This document shows positions 1 to 11,771 of a stretch of DNA of 64,000 bases, one piece after another. The stretch's first letter is position 1, and each line of letters opens with the position of its first letter. Below the pieces are notes generated by a model. It was given only the letters and a program-made list of their open reading frames with translations, did no database searches and was not told the origin of the DNA. The position numbers were made by a program, and so were the translations under genes. The stretch spans positions 41,269,362-41,333,361 of the forward strand of contig CM053250.1 in assembly GCA_028583405.1 (NCBI GenBank). Reading direction: 5' to 3'. The stretch comes from Pogonophryne albipinna. Its lineage: Eukaryota > Chordata > Actinopteri > Perciformes > Artedidraconidae.

Positions 1-652
1 CTTTAATCCCAAATAATGTAGAGGTGTGTTGTAGGTGCCTTAAATAACCCCTTATTTTCTAGTGAGATGTATTTTTATGTTTATATAATAGTGATTTCAA
101 TGCCACCCCAAAATGATCACTGGTTCCATCCTGGCCACCCCACTGAAAATGTCCTGGCTCCGCCACTGGTTAGACAGCCATATGCCATACATTTTTGGAT
201 ACATTCACAGTAAATATTTATTCAGTATGATAGCTGTCTAACAGAAGTTAAATTCATTCCTCACTTATTCTGACAATGTACTTAACCCCAAATAAAATAA
301 CCCAATAAAAAGAGTTGTTAAATAATAGTGAAGTCACGTTGTAATAACAATAACTCATCTCTCTCGTGTTTTCTTTTTGAGCTTTGCTAAAAGCCACTGT
401 GTCAAGTGTCCTACTTGGGTTGGAGGAGGACTGAGGAGGGGAACCGAGGAGAGAGGAGGGGAAGCAGCAGGCGGTTAGAGAGATGAGAACTCCTCTCCTC
501 TGAGCGGTCATTTTAAAGAGACGTCCATTAATGATGACAGGAGGCACAGCAGCCCTCTGTCTGATGGACAGATGTGTTCATGATGACTTATATATTTACT
601 TTGATTCATTCACAGTGCGGTATAATGAGACAATAAGAGGCTACAGATGCGG

Positions 653-684
<32 letters not shown>

Positions 685-1177
685 TTATATAAATATATAC
701 AATTTCAGAATCAAACAAGTATGAGAGCACTCTCATAATAACGTAACACAATCAGAGACTGGATATATCCACCCCCCTCTCTCTGGTCGCTGAAATGGGG
801 AATTGAAATTCAATTGAATGGTGTAGTCCAAACGATAGCTGGGGATTCTGGGTAGTGTAGTGTCTTCTGCCATCCTTTACTCCGAAAAAATATTTGTTTC
901 TCCGAATCGAAGGGGAAAAATACAAAAGCATTGCACACAATTTAAACCAATCAATGTTGTGTAATCAACAAGGATAATCTGGTGTTTTTTAGTGGATGAG
1001 TAGTGCAGATATCACTGTAACATCAATCGACAGTAAGGGGAATACTTACTTCCGGGTGTACAATTCTCCGTTATCCAATGAGAATGGACGCTCACATTGC
1101 CTTTAAGGGCAGCCGACACAAACGAATGCCGTGCTTCCATGAGCGTCATTACCAGTAGAAATACATTGCTTTTAAAA
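1..1177. other. Intergenic, AT-rich, repeat-derived; no gene recognised
   Basis: I see no recognisable gene. The first 170 bases read like the end of a dispersed fish repeat. An (AC)n microsatellite lies at 653-679. Short open frames here have no recognisable domains. Confidence 0.5.
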
Positions 1178-1261
1178 TCGTGCTGTGCAACACGAAAAAA
1201 AGGGGGAAATCGTGTTGGTGAACACGAATCAATAGATTAAAAATCGTGTTGGTAAACACGA
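1178..1261. repeat. Three lollipop hairpins in tandem
   Basis: Three near-identical 18-base palindromic motifs of the form TCGTG(C/T)TG..AACACGA occur at 1,178-1,195, 1,210-1,227 and 1,244-1,261. Each can fold into a short stem with a small loop. They are spaced about 33 bases apart in AT-rich DNA. Function unknown; possibly part of a MITE. Confidence 0.6.
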
Positions 1262-2990
1262 AATGCCATGAGACTGGGTTGGATATACACAGTGATAGAT
1301 GTTAAGGACTAACGTTTATAATAAATATATTTGTATTGATTTTAAGATATTTTCATAGTTCATACAATCATACATATTGGGATCATTTGTATTAATGTGG
1401 ACTGGAGGGAGAGGGTGACGAGCATAAGTTTCACTTTCCTTTTTTATTTCAATTCCAACTTTGGTCCTGAAGAATATGTTTCTCTGTTGTCCACGTTCAT
1501 AAAGCCTAAAGCAACAGCATCAGAGCACGGTGCAGAGTCTCTAGATGAGTTTACAGTAGTCCCTCCTTCTTATTAAACATCCATGTTGTAGTCCGCTGTA
1601 TAGAAAACTGTAGTTTCCATAGTTCCCCCACAGCAGCAGACGCACATTCATGACGTCCGCTGGCGCATCATAAACACGTCGGATAGTGAAAGTGAAGTCG
1701 ATTCTCTAAAGTACCGCAGTCTCTTCTCCTAAGTCCTTTTGAATTCTCCTATCCACTATCCCTTAACCCCGTGACGTTTCACTCAGAGGTCAAGGAATAG
1801 GAGATAGGGTTAGAATTTAGGAGCTGATTTTTGGATTATCCGACCGCAACCCGTGTCTCAATTCAGGGGCTGCACCCTTCGGAGTATGCAGCCTACGCGG
1901 TCCACGGAGGACCCAGCCCACGTAGACCGGGTAGGCTGGACCGAGCGGCCTACAAAATGAGACGGTCTAGCCTACGGAGCGCTTCGTATTTACCACGTGA
2001 TACGCGCTGTTCGGTTGCGCTGCTCCAGCAGCCTGATAGCAAATTAGCTGAAAAGGATCCAGAATCTTTACTTTTAAAATTTTTATTTTTTGGAGATCAC
2101 CGTCGGCGATGAATTAAAGAGGACCATGGCCAGGTAAATAAGATGAAGCTGTTCCTTTAGCCCCCAGTAATGTTACATTAGTAAGTTAACAAGTAAATTA
2201 TATATAGCTGATGTAATTTAATCATATTATTTCATATTTAAAATAAGTCTTAATTTTTCTGTACTAATAAAACAATGTTTTTTTAAATGAACAAAAGCAT
2301 GTTGTATAGATTGATTGTTAACAATATTAGTGTTCTAATCTTAATAGCTGTGATGATAACAGTTTATATTCTCCTTCTTCCCCTAAACCTGCCCAGATGA
2401 TGTCCCACTGACCCCAGGTCAGCACCACCGTGCCCCCCCACTCTTCTGAAATACACAATTAAACATTTTCTATGACCTATTTCTTGTATTAATAAAATGA
2501 AACTGAAGACAGTTTAATGACCTAGAGATATCCTATTATTCCACTGCTTATGTACACATGTTGTAAATAATGGTTAAAACCTCAGTAAATGAAATAAACA
2601 ATGTGTTTAACAATTACAATTTAATATTGTGTTTTCATCTTATCACAAAGTAGAGGGAAGAATATATCCATCCTCTCCCTGCAGCTTCATGTCTTCTATT
2701 ATTATAACTTTCATCATTGAGACAGAGGAAATCAATCATGTACTTTAACATCATCACCAGTAAAACAAATATTAGCAAAAGTGTGTTTATGGAGTTGTTT
2801 ATTTGTATTATATGTGCAGCAAGTATATAGAAGCAGCTGTTTGGGGAATCAGACAGACTCAAGCTATAATCGTTAGATATCTATTAAAAGAAAGGACACA
2901 TACAAAATCTAATGCTGAAAGTAAGACACAAGTCTGGAGGACGGCAGTAAGCAGAGGTCTGGGTGGAGGATGCTCCTGATCGCCGTTTTG
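1262..2990. other. Intergenic; GC-rich patch at 1,840-2,010 resembles a dispersed fish element
   Basis: Mostly AT-rich unique-looking sequence. The 1,840-2,010 segment (rich in CCTACG/GTAGGC motifs) resembles the end of a short non-autonomous transposon. No coding exon is supported. Confidence 0.35.
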
Positions 2991-4822
2991 CTTTCTCCAG
3001 CACCTCGGGGGGTCCAGGTGGATGGCAGCTCTATCCTGATGATCCGCTGGGGTTAGGAGTCCTTCTCCAGCACCTCGGGGGGTCCAGCTAGATGGCAGCT
3101 CTGTCCTGATGATCCGCTGGGGTTAGGGGTCCTTCTCCAGCACCTCGGGGGGTCCAGGTGGATGGCAGCTCCTTCCTGATGATCCGCTGGGGTTAGGAGT
3201 CCTTCTCCAGCACCTCGGGGGGTCCAGGTGGATGGCAGCTCTATCCTGATGATCCGCTGGGGTTAGGGGTCCTTCTCCAGCACCTCGGGGGGTCCAGCTG
3301 GATGGCAGCTCTGTCCTGATGATCCGCTGGGGTTAGGGGTCCTTCTCCAGCACCTCGGGGGGTCCAGGTGGATGGCAGCTCTATCCTGATGATCTGCTGG
3401 GGTTAGGAGTCCTTCTCCAGCACCTCGGGGGGTCCAGCTGGATGGCAGCTCTGTCCTGATGATCCGCTGGGGTTAGGGGTCCTTCTCCAGCACCTCGGGG
3501 GGTCCAGGTGGATGGCAGCTCTATCCTGATGATCTGCTGGGGTTAGGTGTCCTTCTCCAGCACCTCGGGGGGTCCAGGTGGATGGCAGCTCTATCCTGAT
3601 GATCCGCTGGGGTTAGGAGTCCTTCTCCAGCACCTCGGGGGGTCCAGGTGGATGGCAGCTCTATCCTGATGATCCGCTGGGGTTAGGGGTCCTTCTCCAG
3701 CACCTCGGGGGGTCCAGCTGGATGGCAGCTCTATCCTGATGATCTGCTGGGGTTAGGAGTCCTTCTCCAGCACCTCGGGGGGTCCAGGTGGATGGCAGCT
3801 CTATCCTGATGATCCGCTGGGGTTAGGAGTCCTTCTCCAGCACCTCGGGGGGTCCAGATGGATGGCAGCTCTGTCCTGATGATCCGCTGGGGTTAGGAGT
3901 CCTTCTCCAGCACCTCGGGGGGTCCAGCTGGATGGCAGCTCTATCCTGATGATCCGCTGGGGTTAGGGGTCCTTCTCCAGCACCTCGGGGGGTCCAGCTG
4001 GATGGCAGCTCTATCCTGATGATCCGCTGGGGTTAGGGGTCCTTCTCCAGCACCTCGGGGGGTCCAGCTGGATGGCAGCTCTATCCTGATGATCCGCTGG
4101 GGTTAGGAGTCCTTCTCCAGCACCTCGGGGGGTCCAGGTGGATGGCAGCTCTGTCCTGATGATCCGCTGGGGTTAGGGGTCCTTCTCCAGCACCTCAGGG
4201 GGTCCAGGTGGATGGCAGCTCTGTCCTGATGATCTGCTGGGGTTAGGAGTCCTTCTCCAGCACCTCGGGGGGTCCAGGTGGATGGCAGCTCTGTCCTGAT
4301 GATCCGCTGGGGTTAGGAGTCCTTCTCCAGCACCTCGGGGGGTCCAGGTGGATGGCAGCTCTATCCTGATGATCTGCTGGGGTTAGGAGTCCTTCTCCAG
4401 CACCTCGGGGGGTCCAGGTGGATGGCAGCTCTGTCCTGATGATCCTCTGGGGTTAGGGGTCCTTCTCCAGCACCTCGGGGGGTCCAGGTGGATGGCAGCT
4501 CTGTCCTGATGATCCTCTGGGGTTAGGGGTCCTTCTCCAGCACCTCGGGGGGTCCAGGTGGATGGCAGCTCTGTCCTGATGATCCGCTGGGGTTAGGTGT
4601 CCTTCTCCAGCACCACGGGGTGTCTAGGTGGATGGCAGCTCTATCCTGATGATCCGCTGGGGTTAGGAGTCCTTCTCCAGCACCTCGGGGGGTCCAGGTG
4701 AATGGCAGCTCTATCCTGATGATCCGCTGGGGTTAGGAGTCCTTCTCCAGCACCTCGGGGGGTCCAGGTGGATGGCAGCTCTATCCTGATGATCTGCTGG
4801 GGTTAGGTGTCCTTCTCCAGCA
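2991..4822. repeat. 70-bp minisatellite, about 26 copies
   Basis: A 70-bp unit beginning CCTTCTCCAGCACCTCGG is repeated head to tail about 26 times with few changes. Variant sites recur (GGTGGATGG versus GCTGGATGG, CTATCC versus CTGTCC, TAGGAGT versus TAGGGGT, GATCCG versus GATCTG). It is GC-richer than its surroundings and has sharp edges. One unit at about 4,610-4,680 is more diverged (CACCACGGGGTGTCTAGG). Confidence 0.97.
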
Positions 4823-5337
4823 GATCCATTTCTCCAGAATTGTCCTAATTACAGAGAAAAACAAGAGAAAAAAAAAGAAGTGAATTAATCATATTAAACA
4901 CAGGGTTGCAGAAGTATTATTGCAAAATGTAACTAAGCATTTCAGACAAACAATCCCTAAAGGATCATTTAAAATGATGTGCTGTTCTGGTTTTTAAAAA
5001 CTAAAGAGATTAAATGACAGTCACACCTGTATCCCTTTGACAGCACAAACTAACATCAAGCTAAAGGATGCTGTCTATTTGTGATTGTCTTATTATTATG
5101 GGATCATGATAAATTAAATACACTTTAACCTAAATAAAAGATGATCAAATCTGGTGGAAATATTTAAAATAGGCTTTTCTTTTAGCCCTACCTCAAAGCA
5201 GCATGAGCTGAATAAAAAGGTTTTAATGTTGTCCCCAAGTTTAATAAACAGTAAAACATTGGAACATGTCAGAAAATAAATAAAGCTAACAGCAGACGTC
5301 AGGGTAGCATTTTATAAATCCCACCGTACTGTAGGCT
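4823..5337. other. AT-rich intergenic spacer
   Basis: No gene, RNA or recognisable element is visible between the minisatellite and the hAT-like fragment. Confidence 0.4.
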
Positions 5338-5535
5338 CAGGCCCGGTTCTACAGGGGTGCATAAGGGTGCATTGCACCCTCAGTTGAGTCGTTATGCACC
5401 CTCATTTAAAAAAAAAAAATGAAAAGTGAAAAAAATTAAAAGCGAAAAACATTACTTATATAATAATAGTAGTAATAATAATAATAATAATAATATAGTA
5501 TAATTGTGGTTAAATAACATTGTCTGCTGCATATA
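5338..5535. mobile_element. hAT-like terminal fragment (CAGGCCCGG end)
   Basis: Starts CAGGCCCGGTTCTAC and runs through a poly(A)/poly(T)-like and (TAA)n stretch. It matches 59,580-59,797 in reverse orientation over most of its length, so both are the same end of one element family. It is joined to the adjacent LINE through a short (TA)n tract at about 5,531-5,549. Confidence 0.65.
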
Positions 5536-5549
5536 TATATATATATAGT

Positions 5550-7780
5550 CCTTGAGGCAGTCTTGAATTTTATTTAGATGATTAATTTCATCAGGCTTGA
5601 TTGATAAATATAGTTGAGTATCATCTGCATAACAATGAAAGTTTACAGAATGATTCCTTATAATATTGCCTAACGGAAGCATATATAATGTGAACAAAAT
5701 AGGTCCGAGCACTGAGCCCTGTGGCACTCCATGGCTAACTTTGGTTTGCGTGGAAGATTCATCATTGACACGTACAAACTGAGAGCGTTCAGATAGATAG
5801 GACCTAAACCAGCCTAAAGCAGTTCCCTGTATGCCAACTAAGTGCTCTAGTCTTTGCAATAAGATATCATGATCGATAGTATCAAATGCAGCACTGAGAT
5901 CGAGCAAAACAAGAATAGAGACAAGTCCCTTGTCAGAGGCTATTAGAATGTCATTTGTGACTTTAACCAGAGCTGTCTCTGTGCTATGATGTGTTCTAAA
6001 GCCAGACTGAAAATCTTCAAATAAATCATTGTTTTTTAAGTAATCACACAACTGTTTTGCGACTGCTTTCTCAAGAATTTTTGAGAGGAACGGAAGATTA
6101 GAAATAGGTCTATAATTGGCTAAAACCTCTGGATCGAGGTTGTGCTTTTTAAGAAGCGGTTTTATCACTGCTACTTTGAATGATTGTGGAACATAGCCTG
6201 ATAATAAAGACATATTCATAATATTTAATAAAGAAGTGCTAATTAATGGAAAAACTTCCTTCAACAGCTTAGTTGGAATTGGGTCTAACATACACGTTGA
6301 TGGTTTAGAAGAGAGAATCATTGAATTTAATTGTTCAAGGTTAATGGCTGAAAAGCATTCTAGTTTACTATCTAGTGTAATATTAGAACTTACGTTTCCG
6401 GGAGCTGTTGATAACACTATACTGGTCAAAGGCAAGAGGTCATTAATTTTGTTTCTAAGAGTAACAATTTTATCTTTAAAAAAGCACATAAAATCATTGC
6501 TACTGAGTGCTATGGGAATAGAAGGCTCAATCGAGCTGTGGCTCTCTGTCAGCCTGGCTACAGTGCTGAAAAGAAATCTTGCATTATTCTTATTCTCATC
6601 TATTAATGAAGAGTAGTAGGCTGCTCTCGCTTTACGCAGTGCTTTCTTATATTCATTGAGAGTAATATGCCAAATTAAACGAGATTCTTCAAGTTTAGTG
6701 GAACGCCATATCCTTTCAAGTTGTCTCGACTTTTGCTTTATTTTGCGGGTTTCGGCATTATGCCATGGAGCTAATCTATGTTGTTTTATTTTCTTCTTTT
6801 TCAAAGGAGCAACAGAGTCTAATTTTATTCGCAGCGCATCTGTAGCACTATCAACAACATGATCAATTTGGGGTGGTGTACATTTTGTATAAGTTTCCTC
6901 CCCTACATGCAGACATGCTATCGAGTTAAATATTGGTGGAATCTCTTCCTTAAATTTGGCTATAGCACTAACAGATAGGTTTCTGCTGCAGGAGCTTTTG
7001 ACTAATGCTTTGTAGTCTAGTAACAGTACTTCAAAAGTTACTAAGAAATGGTCGGATAAAGCAGGATTATGCGGTTCGACTAATAGTTGCTCAATTTCAA
7101 TACCATAAGTCAGAACAAGGTCGAGAGTGTGATTATAGCAGTGGGTTGGTTTATTTACACTCTGACAGAAACCAACAGAATCTAATATAGAGTTAAATGC
7201 AACAGTAAGGCTATTTTTATCATCGTCAACATGAATATTAAAGTCACCTACGATAATCTGTTTTAAGTACCAAAGTTGATAAAAACTCAGAGAATTCTGA
7301 TAAGAATTCTGAATAAGGACCTGGTGCACGGTACACTGTAACAAATAAGATTGGCTGCAAAGTTTTCCAGGTCGGATGCGTAAGACTAAAAACGAGACTT
7401 TCAAAGGAGGTATAATTTAATTTTGGTTTAGTATTGATAAGTAAACTTGAGTCAAAGATTGCTGCAACTCCACCTCCTCGGCCCACGCCTCGGGCAATAT
7501 GAGTATTGATATGGCTGGGTGGAGTGGCCTCATTTATGCTGACATATTCTTCATGTCTCAACCAAGTTTCAGTGAGACAGCATATATCAATATTATAATC
7601 TGATATTAAATCATTTACCAATATTGCTTTAGATGCTAGAGATCTTATGTTTAAGAGACCACATTTAATATTCCTGTTTTGTTGCACTGTAGTAGTTGTT
7701 ACATTTACTTTTATTAGGTTATTATGTGTGACTGCTCTATTAGGTTTTACCTTTAATTGTCCTTGGGCAGACACACACAC
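5550..7780 (-). pseudogene. LINE ORF2 (endonuclease-reverse transcriptase) pseudogene
   Basis: ORF2 would nick target DNA (APE-type endonuclease) and prime reverse transcription there. The endonuclease half reads in one frame from 7,780 to about 7,250 and the RT half continues in another frame to about 5,550. The RT catalytic YADD is intact, but the C-terminal third is missing and replaced by low-complexity sequence. Dead as a protein-coding unit. Confidence 0.88.
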
Positions 7781-8050
7781 CGCTAATATTGGGTATTTTA
7801 TTGGGTTCGGGATTCCTATGGATGACTGCCTAGGAGAGAGCGCAGAGAAGCGTGTAAGACTGCGACTCCGCCTCCTGGTCTCAACTCCAGTTTGTCATGG
7901 ATTAAGTCCACAAAGCCCTGAAATGTTTGCCGAAATGAGATCTGCACCTTCCAAAGTAGGATGAATGCCGTCTCTCTTAATCAGACCAGGTTTTCCCCAG
8001 AAGGCTGTCCAATTATTTACGAAGCCCACATTGTTTGCTGGGCAAACAGC
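5550..8050 (-). mobile_element. L2/CR1-type LINE, 3'-truncated, frameshifted
   Basis: Minus-strand non-LTR retrotransposon. From 5' to 3' it carries the tail of an SGNH/esterase-like ORF1 (RDGIHPTLEGADLISANISGL, about 7,900-8,040), an endonuclease ([32 protein letters not shown]) and a reverse transcriptase ([28 protein letters not shown]). A frameshift near 7,250-7,400 separates the two frames of ORF2. The RT is cut off after the YADD region and the 3' end is lost. Same family as the copies at 41,815-46,830. Confidence 0.9.
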
Positions 8051-8111
8051 CTCTGATGATCCGAGATGAAAAGTGTTTGTTTTTCGCGCGCTTCAGCCGG
8101 GCAGTGAAAGT

Positions 8112-8183
8112 GAGTGCACCGCTCTAATGGGTTCTGAGTGCACCGCTCTAATGGGTTCTGAGTGCACCGCTCTAATGGGTCCG
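8112..8183. repeat. 24-bp tandem repeat, 3 copies
   Basis: The unit GAGTGCACCGCTCTAATGGG plus four bases is repeated three times with the last copy slightly changed, immediately left of a hAT-like terminus at 8,191. Confidence 0.85.
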
Positions 8184-8190
8184 ACTAGAA

Positions 8191-8760
8191 CAGGGGTCGG
8201 CAACCCGCGGCCCACGGGCCGCATGCGGCCCTTTAAGCCCTCTGCTCTGGCTCCCTTGAGCTTAGACAAAAATAAGAAGGAAATAAAATAAAAGTATTTG
8301 TAGGACTATTTATATTTTGTTGCATGGTTGAAAATGTTTCGTATCTTGTATTTTGAGGTGATACTGCTGACACATAAATAAAAAACAAAACGGTTTTAAT
8401 TAGGTCAACTAAAATATGCGTCACATCCTGCTACGGTCCCGCGCGAGCGCCTTTTCTTGGAGGCGAATAACCTGATCCCCGGCTCGATGAGCGAACTATG
8501 GATAAATCAAAGAAAAGTACCGGAGGAACACAGGATTTAATTCTGTGTGGACAGAGTTATATGCTTTCACAGCAAACGATGCTGGCTTACCGGTATGTTT
8601 GATATGTAGAGAGAAGTTGTCAACGGTGGTGCAGCCTTTACGTATCGAGGAACAACAAGGGAGAGGAAGACAGCTGATGATCTTCTGTCATAATTCAATG
8701 GGGTATGTAATTTATTTCAGAAAACACTTTTTGTTATATTCCATGGAATGCTCTTAACGT
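8191..8760 (+). mobile_element. hAT transposon fragment
   Basis: Begins with a hAT-type terminus CAGGGGTCGGCAACCCGCGG and contains a transposase N-terminal fragment. Its interior (GGTATGTTTGATATGT near 8,594) is shared with the shorter element at 61,407-61,917, so both derive from one family. No right terminus is recognisable. Confidence 0.7.
8498..8757 (+). pseudogene. hAT transposase N-terminal (zinc-finger) remnant
   Basis: From an ATG at 8,498, crossing a frame change near 8,540, the sequence gives MDKSKK followed by VWTELYAFTANDAGLPVCLIC. The pattern FN..WT..Y.F....PVCLIC resembles the N-terminus of vertebrate hAT-type transposases (ZBED/GTF2IRD2-like, by recollection). Only this end remains. 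Confidence 0.5.
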
Positions 8761-8801
8761 CCCGATAGCAATGAATATATTAAATGCTTTGACAATAAAT
8801 A

Positions 8802-8873
8802 CATACAAAAATTAATCTGTGGAAGCCATAGCGCTGTAAAAAGCTATGGCTTCCACAGATTAATTTTTGTATG
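8802..8873. repeat. Perfect 31-bp inverted repeat, 10-nt loop
   Basis: Arms 8,802-8,832 and 8,843-8,873 are exact reverse complements (31 of 31), separated by 10 bases. It lies between the hAT fragment and LINE sequence. Confidence 0.95.
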
Positions 8874-8965
8874 CCGTCATTCAATAAATCGTGTAATAAA
8901 TAATACATTTTTCATTTTTTTCACTTTTCATTTTTAGTGGGGCCACAGGGGGGTCAGAGGAACCA

Positions 8966-9241
8966 CTGGAATCACTTTATAAACAAGCACTCAAAACACT
9001 AGACAAAAAGCCATTCCGGTATCATCATTGTCACATTGTTAAAAAGTATAATCTGTTCAACTGTTCTGTTCATAGTTTACAAAAATGTCTGCTTAGTTTA
9101 TAAAACCACTCGTGGGTTGGCTCCTCGTCCTCTGGCTGGCTTCATCAGCCTAAAGTCCACCTCAACCAGGGCTACTAGAGGTGCGGCTCGGGGAGACTGC
9201 CCCATCCCATTTAGGAAAAGTGCATTTAGTCTTCCAAAATA
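8966..9241 (+). mobile_element. LINE reverse-transcriptase C-terminal fragment
   Basis: Reads VYKTTRGLAPRPLAGFI and STRATRGAARGDCPIPFRKS, the C-terminal region after the RT domain common in fish LINEs. It ends abruptly where a different LINE begins at 9,241. Confidence 0.6.
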
Positions 9242-10430
9242 CTAGAAAAAGTATTTATCAACAGACTGGACGCATTCATAGAAAAGCACAAATTAATCAC
9301 GGACAGTCAATACGGCAATCACTGGCAATTATGGAATCAATTATGGATATCACAGATGCCCTTGAACACAACAAATATGCAGTAGGGATTTTTATAGATA
9401 TTGAAAAAAGCTTTTGACACAATCAACCATGACATCCTAGTATATAAATTAGAAAGGTATGGTATCAGGGGTTTAGTTCTAGACTGGATTAAAAGCTATT
9501 TAAGCAATAGACAGCAGTATGTAAAGATGGGAAATGACTGTTCTTCATGTTTGGACATTGCTTGTGGTGTCCCCCAGGGGTCAGTGTTGGGTCCTAAATG
9601 GTTTATACTGTACATCAATGACATCTGTAGAGTATCCAATATACTGAGGCTAGTTCTGTTTGCTGATGATACAAATATATTCTGTTCTGGGGAGAATTTA
9701 GAACAGCTAGTGGAGAACATAGAAAATGAAATACACAAATTAAAAACATGGTTTGACAAAAATAACTATCATTAAACTTGAGTAAAACAAAATGAATGCT
9801 GTTCGGTAAACATAGAACAAAAACACAAATGCAAATAAAAATAGATGGGGTTGAAATTGAAAGAGTCTTGGGGTGATAATAGATGACACAATAAGTTGGA
9901 AATTACACATAAAACATGTATAATCAAAGCTGTCAAGAAGCATTTCCATACTAAACAAAGTAAAACAAGTTCTAGATCTGTTCACTAGTCTTACCATATC
10001 TGACTTACTGTGCTGAAATCTGGGACAATAACTACAAAAGTTCAATACATGCAGTATCTATTCTACAAAAACAAGCCATACGAATCATTCACAATGCCAA
10101 ATACCTTGATCACACTAACAAATTATTCCTGCAGTCAAAATTATTAAATTCACAGACCTGGTAGAATTCCAAACCGCACAAATAATGTTTAAGGTAAATA
10201 ATAACGTTTTACCAGGAAACATCCAAAAAGTATTCACTCAACGAGTGGGGGGATATAGTTCAAGGAGACCATTTCAATTCAAAATTCATAGGGTCCGTAC
10301 AACCAGAAGAACATTTAGTATCTCAGCCTGTGGAGTGAGAATATGGAACAGTGTGAATGTGGAGCTCAAGCGATGTCCAGACATTAACCAGTTCAAGAGG
10401 AAATGCAGATAAATTATTTTCTCGAGGTAC
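9241..10430 (+). mobile_element. LINE fragment with RT (5'-truncated, multiple frameshifts)
   Basis: Starts within the RT (SLAIMESIMDITDALEH, KAFDTINHDILVYKLERYGI), then [20 protein letters not shown] and the catalytic FADDTNIF. It continues through degraded thumb/C-terminal frames to MFKVNNNVLPGNIQKVF and CGVRIWNSVNVELKRCP. The 5' part (endonuclease) is absent. It is related to the longer copy at 49,870-53,935. Clade uncertain. Confidence 0.85.
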
Positions 10431-10444
10431 AGGGATGGGGAACC

Positions 10445-10880
10445 CAGCTAGAAATCTTTGGTTATAAAAACATTCTGAGAATGTTACATTCATTGTTCTA
10501 GGAATGTTTTCAGCGGGAAGTTTTCTTTTGGTTCCCAGAACGTTCTTCTGAAAGGTAGGATAACGTTCTCTAAAACCATTCTTAAATTTTTTGGTGATAA
10601 CATTATTCAAACATTATGCCCTCCTATTCTTAAAACGTTTTCAGCAGAAGCTTTTATGTTGGTTCCCAGAATGTTCTTCTGAAAGGTAGGTCTCTAAAAA
10701 CATTCTATAAATGTGTTTGATAACATTGTTAGAACATTATGCCCTACCGTTCTTAAAACATTTTCAGCTGCAAGTTAGATTTGTTTATGTTGCCAGAATG
10801 TTATTATTTTAGAATAACATGCTTTATGTTTAAAACATTATGCAAATGTTCTGTGGTAACAATTTACTAAAATATGTTTA
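10445..10880. repeat. Imperfect tandem repeat, about 125-bp period
   Basis: Three or so diverged units, each with AACRTTTTCAGC, GTTCCCAGAAYGTTCTTCTG and AAAACATT..ATAACATTATT-type motifs (for example near 10,505, 10,632 and 10,755). The divergence indicates an old array. Confidence 0.6.
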
Positions 10881-11486
10881 CATTATTAGAACATAAAGAC
10901 ATAATATTCCTGTAATTGTTCAACTCAAAATGCCTGGGTAACTGGACTGACCACTGTGGTCATTAGGATGATTTTGATAGTTTACTTAACTATTGGAATT
11001 TGACTATGAACACATGTAAAAGGATGACTCGGAATCAGCTGGTGAAAGTAACATTTGTTTATGAGAAAAGGGGAGCTGGGAGTGGAGGTTGGTTATGGCA
11101 GCAGTGGGAAACAGTTGTTCTAGGGTGGAGAGGCCTGGCTGGTCTTGGGAGTGTGGAAGGCCTTGGATTCCTCCTGGGAGAGACACAAAAATGAGTGTGA
11201 GGCAAAAGCAGGCAAAGTTGTCAAAGAATATGCTGGTAAAAAGCTAGAGCGGCACGCAACACACCGTTCACGGCAACAATCCGTTCACGGCAACAATCCG
11301 GCAGGGAATGAGTGCAGGCTGCAGGTTTTCATAGTGTGGCTGATGAGCAGGTTGCAGGTGTGGTTGATTGGAGATTTCTCCCAGCCGTGTAGAGCAGACC
11401 AGCAGACAGGTGGGGGGAGAGAGAGACACACACAGTATAAACAAACACTAACAGGGGTTTAAGGGACTGGCAGTGATAGTCGGCCC
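10881..11486. other. Spacer left of the DIRS element
   Basis: No gene recognised. It contains a small direct duplication (CCGTTCACGGCAACAAT twice at about 11,264-11,299). Confidence 0.35.
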
Positions 11487-11503
11487 GTTTTATTTCGTAT
11501 ATG

Positions 11504-11668
11504 GCTTCGCCCTCTAAGGCTATCGCTATTGGGTAATCCCCCTGCGCACCCGCGCAGCACTGAAACACTTGTAGTCCACGCCCACCCGCAAGGTGGGCCC
11601 CACGCTCGGGCTCCCTTCCGCTATAAATAGGAAGGAGGCCCGGCAATCTGCTCCCTCTTTTCTTCAGC
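11504..11668 (+). repeat. DIRS left inverted terminal repeat with TATA box
   Basis: Reverse complement of 20,838-21,010 with only scattered differences, including GGCTATCGCTATTGGGTAAT and CTTGTAGTCCACGCCCACCC. It contains CTATAAATAGG, a plausible core promoter for the element. Confidence 0.88.
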
Positions 11669-11771
11669 ACACCGTTACTGAAGCACAAGAGACACTTCAA
11701 TTGCAGAGTAAACAGGAGTAACAATTGTGTGAGAGATTGTCCCTCATGTGGCTCTGGGTTCATAATGAGTT

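Noticed and set aside
1831..2112. 93-codon plus-strand frame
   Set aside because: Lies in a GC-rich patch that looks like a dispersed element; no domain, no splice context.
2991..4822. Possible CRISPR-like array
   Set aside because: Units are contiguous 70-bp repeats with no unique spacers, in a eukaryotic genome; it is a minisatellite.
8802..8873. microRNA precursor
   Set aside because: Perfect pairing with no bulges and a location between transposon fragments fit a palindrome better than a typical animal miRNA. Small-RNA data would be needed.
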